Program-made: the position numbers and the translations under genes
In this document: piece by piece, positions 1 to 7,468 of the stretch
Numbering within the stretch: position 1 is the stretch's first letter
How the letters are laid out: every line of letters starts with the position of its first letter
Source of the DNA: Pectinatus haikarae
Lineage (GTDB): Bacteria > Bacillota > Negativicutes > Selenomonadales > Selenomonadaceae
DNA length: 64,000 nt
Reading direction: 5' to 3' (one strand)
Assembly: GCF_030813505.1 (NCBI RefSeq)
Contig: NZ_JAUSUE010000008.1
The notes under the pieces: generated by a model
Database searches by the model: none
The model's input: only the letters and a program-made list of their open reading frames with translations
What the model was told of the DNA's origin: nothing

Positions 1-104
1 ATTACTGGCATGATAGCTCTAACGAAATGACGATTTATTAATTCTTTATTAACTATCATAGAAGACCTTATTTACAGACTTTTATTCATAGCCCCATTAC
101 TTAA

Positions 105-165
105 TTTTATATTAGCTTTTAGTGTTTACACAAAACTTGAAGAACTCTCGAAGAACTCTCAGATT
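105..165 (+). repeat. IS256-type element end (remnant)
   Basis: The stretch reading GTTTACACAAAACTTGAAG closely matches the sequence just downstream of the broken IS256 transposase at about 10148-10178, where GTTTACACAAAACTTGAAA is seen. Because that second copy sits where a right inverted repeat of IS256 belongs, this is taken as the right end of another, now lost, copy. The 100 bases before it hold no readable transposase frame. Seen: the repeat. Inferred: its origin. Confidence 0.5.
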
Positions 166-204
166 TCCTTTCGTTTTCGGTGTCTAACCACGTGGGGAAA
201 GGCC

Positions 205-385
205 ACTACTTATATTTATATAGTAATTATTTCGACTATTTAATTGCTTTTGCAATGAATCCATATTGATTATAACTTTATTAGCTGTAATCCCTTGCGC
301 TTTATGTGTAGTCATAGCATAACCATGATCAAAATGCTTGTAATTATCTAAATTGATTTCTATATTTTGAAAGATAATTTTTCCC
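205..385 (-). pseudogene. relaxase/helicase C-terminal fragment, copy 1
   Basis: On the minus strand this stretch encodes pieces resembling HFDHGYAMTTHKAQGIT followed by a NKVIINMDSLQKQL-like segment, the RecD/UvrD-type C-terminal motif found in MobA/TraA-type relaxases. It is a diverged direct repeat of the longer fragment at 5603-6141. Compared with that copy, it has an internal deletion: sequence matching 5985 is joined to sequence matching about 6078 (TTTTGAAAGATAATTTT). It is far too short to be functional. It marks the left side of the AT-rich island. Confidence 0.6.
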
Positions 386-430
386 TCTTATATTCATGCC
401 ACTAAAATTTACAATGTAAATTCAATTATA

Positions 431-454
431 GTCCCCTTTTTTATCCCCTTTTTA
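431..454. repeat. tandem TCCCCTTTTT repeats, left group
   Basis: Two adjacent 12-base units, GTCCCCTTTTTT and ATCCCCTTTTTA. The same unit recurs three times at 678-725, on the other side of the tRNA-Thr 3'-end copy. Short direct repeats flanking a tRNA-like core are typical of arm sites bound by tyrosine integrases. The function is inferred from layout only. Confidence 0.45.
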
Positions 455-571
455 TTCTATTTTTAATGTTAAATCTGTTCATTATAAACAAAAAAGCTAT
501 AAAAAGATATTAAGTATACTATTTTATAGCCTATAAACACTTATATTACTCTATTTTTATGAAATTATTCT

Positions 572-615
572 TTAGTAATGATCAGATCGTAAGTTCAAAT
601 TCTATTGCCAGCTCC
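572..615 (+). other. tRNA-Thr 3'-end copy (att-like core)
   Basis: This stretch contains GTAATGATCAG and ends in TTGCCAGCTCCA, matching the anticodon-arm-to-CCA part of the intact tRNA-Thr at 20598-20673 with a handful of changes. There is no 5' half, and the T-arm carries changes that break its pairing, so it is not a tRNA gene. Sequence identity continues past the CCA (CATATGTA, then TCAAGGCTTCCGA). Such 3'-end copies are what tRNA-targeting integrative elements leave at their far junction. It is inverted relative to the intact tRNA at 20.6 kb, so the two are not a simple attL/attR pair. Confidence 0.65.
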
Positions 616-623
616 ATATGTAT

Positions 624-665
624 ATCAAGGCTTCCGAGGTTTTTCCTTGGAAGCCTTTTTGTTAT
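624..665 (+). terminator. terminator copied with the tRNA-Thr 3' end
   Basis: The imperfect hairpin AAGGCTTCCGAGG / CCTTGGAAGCCTT is followed by TTTTTG. It corresponds to the terminator found directly behind the intact tRNA-Thr (20561-20587), so it was duplicated together with the tRNA end. Confidence 0.65.
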
Positions 666-677
666 ATTTAATTAAAA

Positions 678-725
678 ATCCCCTTTTTAGTCCCCTATTA
701 ATTTAAAAATGATTTCCCCTTTGTA
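678..725. repeat. TCCCCTTTTT repeats, right group
   Basis: Three units: ATCCCCTTTTTA (678-689), GTCCCCTATTA (690-700) and TTCCCCTTTGTA (714-725). They share the TCCCCT core with the pair at 431-454, and the first two are also spaced 12 bases apart. Together the two groups bracket the tRNA-Thr 3'-end copy. Interpreted as possible integrase arm sites. Confidence 0.45.
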
Positions 726-730
726 TTACA

Positions 731-1933
731 TCACTGTTTATTATTATGTACCAATTCCATAATAACTTCATGATATACTCTTTCAAGAAATATTTTTTCA
801 TCCATATCTGTGGTAATAGAATCAATTTTGTTAAATGCTTCTACTATTGTTTTTGTATTTTCTATATCATGTTTGTCATAAATTTCTTTAAACTTATCTT
901 TAGTACTTTTCCCTAGTTCATTTTTTGAATTGACTATTTTCTTATATAACGAAAATAAACCATCTTGTGATATTTTTTCCATACCACTTAAACCTTGTAT
1001 AAGATCTTTCATCGAATTTTCAATATTTAACAAGTTATTCAATTGTTTAATTTTGCCTATTAATGTTTGTATTCCCATCCCATGAGTTATATTGAATATT
1101 GAATTTTTTAATGGCTGCATTCCATAAAATGTATTTTTATATTCATCTGTTATTTTATACCGTACCTCCATATAAAATGCCCCTTCGCGGATTTCATTAT
1201 TTGTAATTAAAACGCCAAATTTAAGAATACCAACATTAGGTATTCTTAGTTCGTTTTCTTGTTCGAGAAAAATTCTAATATAAGAATCTGATAAAAAAGT
1301 TTTTTCAATTCTAAACTCTAATTTTTTTTCAACCGCTAATTTATGTAAATTAAGCATAGACAAATATAAAGCAATATTATTATCATAATTCTGATATCTA
1401 GATGAAGTTAGTGCCCGTAAAAAATAATCATCCTCATTCTTTATCAATCTATATTGGCGTATAACAGAACCACGCTTTTCTAATAATGTTTTTATATTTT
1501 CTCTTAATAAATCTACATAACCATATTTTATACAATAATTTGAAAATTTCCCCATTGAAAAAAGATTCTCAAAAAAATCATAAGAAAACTCGTATATTCC
1601 ATTTGCTTTTAATTCTTTATATTTTTCTATATTATAAAAATTTATTACAATTTGGTTATCTTCTATCAAGCCCATATATCCGATATCTTTTAACGGCACA
1701 ATTATATCTAATTTTTCCATATTAATTTTATTAAACTCTAAAATTAATTGTTTACTTCCTTTTATTTTAATATATTCATTTTCATTGCCATAAGAATCTA
1801 AAGGAAAAATTTTTTTAATTAATTTATCTAATTCTAAGCTTTCATCCAATAAATTAGCAAAATCCGTTAGTTGCGCAGCTTCTCCATCAATAACCTTTAT
1901 CATTTTTGAATACAAATAATCATTATCAAACAT
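731..1933 (-). CDS. unknown protein, third gene of putative defence operon
   Basis: A 400-residue protein that I do not recognise as a whole. The start is supported by GGAGGTAATAAA directly upstream of ATG. There is no signal peptide or membrane segment. It is rich in Lys, Asn and Ile like its two neighbours. Around residues 170-185 the stretch RALTSSRYQNYDNN resembles the 'R-A-x-x-S-x-x-Y-x-x-x-D-N' pattern of DUF932/plasmid-phage-like proteins, which is weak evidence only. The C-terminal third looks helical. It is the last gene of a same-strand series with the TIR-like gene (97 bases upstream) and the PHP-ATPase gene, so a joint role in one system is likely. No function is proposed. Confidence 0.75.
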   Translation of the reverse strand: MFDNDYLYSKMIKVIDGEAAQLTDFANLLDESLELDKLIKKIFPLDSYGNENEYIKIKGSKQLILEFNKINMEKLDIIVPLKDIGYMGLIEDNQIVINFYNIEKYKELKANGIYEFSYDFFENLFSMGKFSNYCIKYGYVDLLRENIKTLLEKRGSVIRQYRLIKNEDDYFLRALTSSRYQNYDNNIALYLSMLNLHKLAVEKKLEFRIEKTFLSDSYIRIFLEQENELRIPNVGILKFGVLITNNEIREGAFYMEVRYKITDEYKNTFYGMQPLKNSIFNITHGMGIQTLIGKIKQLNNLLNIENSMKDLIQGLSGMEKISQDGLFSLYKKIVNSKNELGKSTKDKFKEIYDKHDIENTKTIVEAFNKIDSITTDMDEKIFLERVYHEVIMELVHNNKQ

Positions 1934-2030
1934 TTTATTACCTCCATACTTTATATCAGCTTAACATATTATCTAAGTACTAAATAATCATTCTACAAAT
2001 AGCCTCCATATTGTTTACTCTACAAAATAT

Positions 2031-2795
2031 TTATTTCAACGCTTTTGTAATTTTACACATCAAGTCATATGCATTTAAATACTCAATATATTCTACACTT
2101 CCAATATCTGAAATGCTTTTTGTATTTTTATCTTTTATAATAATAACAGGTTTTCCTATTCCATAAGCTAAACCTAATTCTAGCATAACATTCGGATTCA
2201 ACCCTGATATATTAACAATTACCAATGCACATGACTGTATTTCACGACAAATTTTACACATTATATCTATATTTAAAACATTTGAATCTGCACGATAATA
2301 TCTCATTCCTAATCGATCTAAAGCTTCCTTTATTCCATACGTATATGAATCAACATACATATCATCAAACGACATTGCTATGAACACTTTATTCTTTTCA
2401 TACAGAGGATTAACAGGGCATCCTTCAGCACCAATTTTAAAACATCTTCTCATTTGATGAACTGGAGTTTGTTTTTCTTTTTTAGCTGCCCTTAAGTCAT
2501 CCATTTCTAACTTAAATTTTTCTATTATTTTTTCAACTTCATTTTTAAAAATTTTTACCGAAGTATCACGAATAGTTTTTTTGGTTGAAGAAAAATCCCA
2601 ATCACCTATTTCATGTGGGCTTACTTTTCCATTTAATTCCCTATTATACAAAACTATAATATCATTAAAAATTTTTACCCAACTTTTAAAAACATCTACA
2701 TATACATATGTATTATTAGACTGATAACAATTTATTTTATTCTTTAATATTTCTAATTGATAAACTATATCATCAACAATATTATTCTCTTTCAT
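2031..2795 (-). CDS. TIR-like / nucleotide-deoxyribosyltransferase-fold protein
   Basis: 254 residues, ATG preceded by AGGGAGACACT. The N-terminal half (1-125) is charged and helical. Residues about 136-240 form a Rossmann-like domain: the strand VFIAMSFDD (137-145), a segment RADSNVLNIDIM (168-179), then VIVNISGLNPNVMLELGLAYG with a Glu at 206, and GKPVIIIKD. This is the pattern of TIR-like and nucleoside deoxyribosyltransferase-like domains, in which the Glu of the 'MLELG' motif is catalytic. Many such domains hydrolyse NAD or similar nucleotides in phage defence. The gene lies 26 bases downstream of the PHP-ATPase gene on the same strand, which suggests an effector switched by that ATPase. 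The fold assignment is fairly firm; substrate and effector role are inferred. Confidence 0.8.
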   Translation of the reverse strand: MKENNIVDDIVYQLEILKNKINCYQSNNTYVYVDVFKSWVKIFNDIIVLYNRELNGKVSPHEIGDWDFSSTKKTIRDTSVKIFKNEVEKIIEKFKLEMDDLRAAKKEKQTPVHQMRRCFKIGAEGCPVNPLYEKNKVFIAMSFDDMYVDSYTYGIKEALDRLGMRYYRADSNVLNIDIMCKICREIQSCALVIVNISGLNPNVMLELGLAYGIGKPVIIIKDKNTKSISDIGSVEYIEYLNAYDLMCKITKALK

Positions 2796-2821
2796 AGTGT
2801 CTCCCTAAAGTGTTTTTATGA

Positions 2822-5506
2822 TCATTTATACAAATACTTTTCTTCTCTTTTCTTGAATGCGCTCTCTCCACCTTCCATAATTTCGCATATTCCAGTTCTA
2901 ATATTTTTTTCTTCTAAACAGCCAGCTTTTTTATGATTTTTAAAATAAATTTTACCAGTATTCTCACGCTCTAAAATAATAATCCCTTCTGCATCTCCCA
3001 GCACAGGTATATTAGGATTATGTGTTACAATAATTATTTGACGTTTATTTTTTATTTTTCTTATCGATTTAACTATCAAATTATATATAAGGCTATTATC
3101 TAAATCATCTTCTGGCTGATCTATAATTAAAGGATTTTCACCACTACTCATAATAAATGCTAAAATTGCCGCACTTTTTTGCCCTGGTGATCCTTCATTA
3201 ATATCAATATCACCTGTTTTATCACTAATTTTTATAGTTACCATATCTTCTGGAATAACTTTTATTATAGAATTTAACGTATTATTATTCTGTTTAGTTG
3301 TCCATATATTAATAAATCTAGGATCTGAAATACTCTGACAAAAATCTGATATATTACCATTTTTCGATGTAAGCAAAAAGAAAATAAATTTTTTATAATG
3401 TTCAAATTTTGCATCATCATTTAATATAAATTCTACTAATTTCTCAAATTCATTATCGAATACGTTCTCCTTACCTAGTTCTTTTTGCAAACTTTGTTTC
3501 CATCTATTTTTATGACAAATAGGTATGATTTCAATTTTTATACTATCTAAATCCAAAGACTTAATAATATTTGCTCTTTCTTTAGTTAAATCTAAACGTG
3601 CAGTTAAATACTTTGATATAGTACTATTGATTTTTTCTTCTATTACTATCTGTTGTTTCTCAATATCTAATAAATTACTTTCTTGATGTTTGTTTTCTAA
3701 AATTTTATCTTGTAAAGTTTCAATATCTTCACTTCCAGTATTTTTTACTTTTTCTAATGCCATTTTATACTGAACATCAATTTCATTTTTTTCCTTTACT
3801 ATATTACTTTTTTCTAACTGTAATCCAATTTTTTCTATTTTATCAATTTCTTGATTTATTGTTTTTTTTACAGTCTCATATGATTTTTTTACATCGCTTA
3901 AAATATTTTTTGCGTCATCACAAATTAGTTTATCTATATCTTCGTCCACAACTAATTTTTTTTCAAGATCATCTATTTTTATTTGTAAACTATCTGCAAT
4001 ATTAGTTAAACAACTTTCACTTTCGTTTATTTCGTTTCCACAAATTTCATTAATGTTATATATTTTATCTTTCTTAGCTCTAATATTTTTTATGTTACTT
4101 TCTTCATATTTTTTTAATATTGAGGTAACTTTACTAATTTCTGCCTTTATCCCTGGCAATTTAGTAATTTTATTTCTATTATTTTTATATTCTTCTGACA
4201 ATGCCAATAATTCAGTTAACATTTGCTCTATACTATCATTTATTTTATATAGTTTAATACTTATTTTATCATCGATTAACTGTAATAATGGACTTTTAAT
4301 ATTTTCATTTATGTTATTTTCATCTTCTATTAAATTAAATATTTCTTTTTGTCCATAAAAATCTATTTTAAACTCGGGAGGATCAATTAAAATACCTGAT
4401 TTATTTTCATATGAATATTCTAAATTACCTTTTTCTTTTCTACTCGTAATTTGATAGGGATCTTCATTTCCAAAATTGAAATAAATATCTATCCCTCCCC
4501 CATTTTTCATTGTATTTTTTAAAACTTTACATTTATTTAAATCTAAGTTTGAATCCAATCCATAATTTATTGCATTTACTAAGGTTGATTTTCCTGTACC
4601 TCTACTACCAATAATACAATTTAAATGTGGTGAAAATCTCAAGTTTATATCAAGTAAATGAGAAAAATTTGTTAAACAAATTCCTCCAATATAATTATAG
4701 TTAATATCATTTGGATTGAATTTATTCCCTAATTTTTTAATTTCCAACCAATTTAATGCTCTATTTTCAAAATCTATAAATACTTGCCGTAACCCTTCAA
4801 AATTTAATGCCGACAATTTTATCCATGTAAACATCTTTCCAAATCCCTCTACAGAATGTTTTGTCGCATCTTTATTTGAAGGATTATCTGATCCAGAAAT
4901 ACATACAGCTTCATTTATTGCATTTAATTTTAGTTTATTTTCATATTCTCTTATATCTTCTTCATTTCTTACTTCAATTGCTGAAAAGTGTATAAATTCT
5001 TGATAATTTTTTATAGTATTAATATTAGCTTTTGCAAGTCCTTTATTACTTGCAAAATGTGCTGGTATTACAAAAACTTTATCTTTTAATTCCATATACA
5101 AATCTTTTAATTCATTTTCTGAAATATATTTTTCAGTATTCCCCCAGTTATTTCTATCTATTCCTAAATACTTAATTACTGCATCTTCTATTTCATTTGT
5201 TGTCAATGAATCATCAAAAATGATTAGAATATGTGTGAATGCTGCTGACACACATACTTCTATCCCATAAAAAACTTTAAAATTTTTTTCAGGATCAAAA
5301 TCATCATGGTTCTCATATTTATTCTTTAAACAATCTATTTTTCTAATAAAGCCAACAGAATTATGATCAGTTATAACAACTGCATTCATTCCTGAATCTT
5401 TAGCTGCCTCTAACCACTCATCAGCGGAAATATTCTTATCTAGGAAACAATTACTCGCAGGTGTATGTGTATGAAAATCTATTTTATACCATTTTGCTAA
5501 TGCCAT
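2822..5506 (-). CDS. PHP-domain / SMC-like ATPase fusion
   Basis: 894 residues, ATG with GAGGAAAAG upstream. The N-terminal PHP phosphoesterase domain has the metal-site motifs FHTHT (His12, His14), ITDHN (Asp47, His48), PAH (His150) and GSDNP (205-209). An ABC/SMC-like ATPase follows, with Walker A GSRGTGKST (300-308), a long helical coiled-coil middle (about 400-640), signature SPGQKSAA (773-780), Walker B LIIDQPEDDLDN (793-804) and H-loop IIVTHN (824-829). This is the RecN/SbcC-like half-ATPase layout. PHP-ATPase fusions of this kind (I recall the database label TrlF) occur in bacterial conflict regions. All metal-binding and ATPase residues appear intact. It is first in the operon with the TIR-like and unknown genes. 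The PHP domain could act on nucleic-acid ends or nucleotides; the substrate is unknown. Confidence 0.88.
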   Translation of the reverse strand: MALAKWYKIDFHTHTPASNCFLDKNISADEWLEAAKDSGMNAVVITDHNSVGFIRKIDCLKNKYENHDDFDPEKNFKVFYGIEVCVSAAFTHILIIFDDSLTTNEIEDAVIKYLGIDRNNWGNTEKYISENELKDLYMELKDKVFVIPAHFASNKGLAKANINTIKNYQEFIHFSAIEVRNEEDIREYENKLKLNAINEAVCISGSDNPSNKDATKHSVEGFGKMFTWIKLSALNFEGLRQVFIDFENRALNWLEIKKLGNKFNPNDINYNYIGGICLTNFSHLLDINLRFSPHLNCIIGSRGTGKSTLVNAINYGLDSNLDLNKCKVLKNTMKNGGGIDIYFNFGNEDPYQITSRKEKGNLEYSYENKSGILIDPPEFKIDFYGQKEIFNLIEDENNINENIKSPLLQLIDDKISIKLYKINDSIEQMLTELLALSEEYKNNRNKITKLPGIKAEISKVTSILKKYEESNIKNIRAKKDKIYNINEICGNEINESESCLTNIADSLQIKIDDLEKKLVVDEDIDKLICDDAKNILSDVKKSYETVKKTINQEIDKIEKIGLQLEKSNIVKEKNEIDVQYKMALEKVKNTGSEDIETLQDKILENKHQESNLLDIEKQQIVIEEKINSTISKYLTARLDLTKERANIIKSLDLDSIKIEIIPICHKNRWKQSLQKELGKENVFDNEFEKLVEFILNDDAKFEHYKKFIFFLLTSKNGNISDFCQSISDPRFINIWTTKQNNNTLNSIIKVIPEDMVTIKISDKTGDIDINEGSPGQKSAAILAFIMSSGENPLIIDQPEDDLDNSLIYNLIVKSIRKIKNKRQIIIVTHNPNIPVLGDAEGIIILERENTGKIYFKNHKKAGCLEEKNIRTGICEIMEGGESAFKKREEKYLYK

Positions 5507-5602
5507 CTTTTCCTCATTTCTTAGTTCTTAATCTTTTTTTTACATATATTTTATAGTTTGCTCCTTTTTATTGTTTTTTTCAACTGTATTTATATGTTTG
5601 TA

Positions 5603-6141
5603 CTATCTAATTTTTATTTTATTAACATCATCAATTTTTCTAACCAATTTTTTTATTGATAAATATAATTCATTTTCACAATCTATTTTGCGGAGAATTT
5701 TTACTTTTAAACTATCATCCTTTCTTTTAAAATTATTTAAACTCAATTTTCTGGCAAACAAACTAACTTGCTGATCTATTTTACACTTAGAATTAGTATA
5801 AATACTTACTTCATTTCTTGCTCTACTTATATCCACATAGTAATTATTTCGACTATTCAGCTGTTTTTGTAATGAATCCATATTTATTATAACTTTATTG
5901 GCTGTAATGCCTTGTGCTTTATGTGTTGTCATAGCATAGCCATGATCAAAGTGATTATAATTACCTACATTGATTTCTATATTTTGATCATTACTTTTAA
6001 TAGTGAGTAAATTATCCTTTATATCAATGATTTTTCCTGTTTGTCCATTCATTACACCTAACTTATAGTCATTTTTGAAAAAGATAATTTTATCATTAAC
6101 AGTGAAATTACGCTTACATTCATTGGATGAATAGGCTACAA
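5603..6141 (-). pseudogene. relaxase/helicase (MobA/TraA-like) C-terminal fragment, copy 2
   Basis: The minus-strand reading contains VNDKIIFFKNDYKLGVMNGQTG and, further on, HFDHGYAMTTHKAQGIT and VDISRARNEVSIYT. These are the last motifs of the RecD-like helicase domain in conjugative relaxases of the MobA/MobL/TraA type. Only about the last 180 codons remain. The 5' end is cut at about 6141 by the IS3-family element, so the apparent start inside the IS is not real. A partial direct copy lies at 205-385. The defence-like operon lies between the two copies, which suggests it travelled with, or inserted into, a mobilisable element. Confidence 0.75.
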
Positions 6142-6205
6142 TGAAACTGGACAGATTTTTTAAGGGCATATACAATAATTTCATATAAAGAAAGGAATTT
6201 TTATT

Positions 6206-6502
6206 ATGTCCGAAAAAAAACAACCTAGACCGCGACGTACTTATACGTCAGAATTTAAACAACAACTTGTTGATCTATATCGCAGTGGTAAAGGCAAATG
6301 TGATATTGTCCGTGAATACGATATTGCCAGCTCACTCCTGGATAAATGGATTGCGCAGGCAGAACATTCCGGTTCTTTTAAAGAGAAAGATAATCGAACT
6401 CTAGAACAACAAGAACTCATAAACCTTCGTAAGCAAAACCAACAACTAAAAATGGAGAATGATATTTTAAAACAAGCTGCGCTGATCTTAGGACGAAAGT
6501 AA
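6206..6502 (+). CDS. IS3-family transposase OrfA
   Basis: 98 residues. An N-terminal helix-turn-helix of the IS3/IS911 type (YTSEFKQQLVDLY, then CDIVREYDI and LLDKW) is followed by a leucine-zipper-like coiled coil (LINLRKQNQQLKMENDILKQ). It binds the IS ends. Near its 3' end the sequence T TTA AAA (6466-6472) is a classical -1 slippery heptamer. From there the -1 frame is open without a stop into OrfB, so a fused OrfAB transposase can be made by programmed frameshifting. The gene stops two bases before the GTG of OrfB. Confidence 0.93.
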   Translation: MSEKKQPRPRRTYTSEFKQQLVDLYRSGKGKCDIVREYDIASSLLDKWIAQAEHSGSFKEKDNRTLEQQELINLRKQNQQLKMENDILKQAALILGRK

Positions 6503-6504
6503 AT

Positions 6505-7338
6505 GTGATAAAAGCAAATACTCACAAATACTCTGTATCAGCAATGTGCAAAGTCCTAAAAATCTCTAGAAGTACTTACTATTATGAAGCTACGCAGAAA
6601 ACGGATGAATCCGAGCTGACTGCAGCCATAATTGCTATATTTAAAGCGAGTCGTTCTAATTACGGAACTCGTAAAATCAAACAGGAATTGGCCAAGATAG
6701 ATATGTATATTTCCCGCCGTCGAATCAGTAGTATAATGAAGCAGGAAGGGCTTGTATCCACATATACAACAGCCCAATTTCATCCACAGAAGGATACCTG
6801 CAACGAAGCAAAAGCAGCTAATGTTGTAAATCGTGAATTTGATAAGCAATCCTATAGAAATGTAGTAGTAAGTGATTTAACCTATGTTCGTGTTGGAACG
6901 AGCTGGCATTATATCTGTGTACTTATAGACCTCTTTAATAGAGAAATTATTGGTTATAGTGCTGGTCCACATAAAACCGCAAAACTTGTAAAACAGGCAT
7001 TTATGACGGTAAAGGAAAGTCTAGAAAACATCCATATTTTTCACACGGACCGTGGAAATGAATTCAAAAATCAGCTGATTGAAGAAATGTTGGAAGTCTT
7101 TGAAATCAACAGATCTTTGAGCCATAAAGGATATCCCTATGACAATGCTGTTGCGGAAGCAACTTTTAAAATAATCAAGACTGAATTTGTAAAAGATCAG
7201 ACCTTTATGAATCTATCTGCATTAAAATTGCAACTTGCTGATTATGTGAATTGGTTCAATAATCATAGAATTCATTCCTCGCTTGGTTACTTAACGCCAG
7301 TTGCGTATCGAAAAAATAACCTTAAAAAAGTGGTTTAG
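6505..7338 (+). CDS. IS3-family transposase OrfB (DDE integrase)
   Basis: 277 residues from a GTG codon, although the active product is probably the OrfAB frameshift fusion described for OrfA. An HTH_21-type N-terminal part (YSVSAMCKVLKISRSTYY) precedes the rve integrase core with the DDE set: Asp in VVVSDLTYV, Asp in HTDRGNEF and Glu in YDNAVAEATFK. The C-terminal WFNNHRIHSSLGYLTP is the usual IS3 ending. The frame is intact, so the element may be active. Confidence 0.93.
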   Translation: MIKANTHKYSVSAMCKVLKISRSTYYYEATQKTDESELTAAIIAIFKASRSNYGTRKIKQELAKIDMYISRRRISSIMKQEGLVSTYTTAQFHPQKDTCNEAKAANVVNREFDKQSYRNVVVSDLTYVRVGTSWHYICVLIDLFNREIIGYSAGPHKTAKLVKQAFMTVKESLENIHIFHTDRGNEFKNQLIEEMLEVFEINRSLSHKGYPYDNAVAEATFKIIKTEFVKDQTFMNLSALKLQLADYVNWFNNHRIHSSLGYLTPVAYRKNNLKKVV

Positions 7339-7423
7339 TTTACTGTTGACACTCCAATAAAGGATTTATAGTGTTTGAAAGCAATTTACCCAAGACGTTA
7401 TTGTGAGCAGAATTATAAATCTT

Positions 7424-7460
7424 AAAGTGGCCGGCAGAAATTTTTCTGTCGGCTTTTGTT
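7424..7460 (+). terminator. rho-independent terminator
   Basis: Hairpin GCCGGCAGAAA / TTTCTGTCGGC followed by TTTTGTTA. It lies between the IS and the converging LysR gene and reads on the plus strand. Confidence 0.6.
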
Positions 7461-7468
7461 ATGTCTTT

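Larger units (their letters stand above)
6142..7356 (+). mobile_element. IS3-family insertion sequence (IS150-like)
   Basis: About 1.2 kb with a two-frame transposase. The proposed left end TGAAACTGGACAG and the reverse complement of the right end (TGGAGTGTCAACAG) are imperfectly related, and both lead into a TTTTTTAAGG stretch (about 6155-6165, and the complement of 7320-7330). The left end interrupts the relaxase fragment; no relaxase sequence resumes on the right, so a deletion followed or accompanied insertion. No clear target duplication is visible. The end positions are estimates. Confidence 0.75.

Noticed and set aside
431..725. CRISPR array suggested by repeated TCCCCTTTTT
   Set aside because: Units are about 12 bases, without 20-40-base repeats or regular unique spacers, and no cas genes are in the window.
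5603..6223. A real 206-residue protein including the segment from 6142 to 6223
   Set aside because: The N-terminal residues are read from the IS3 end on the wrong strand; only the part up to about 6141 is relaxase-derived.
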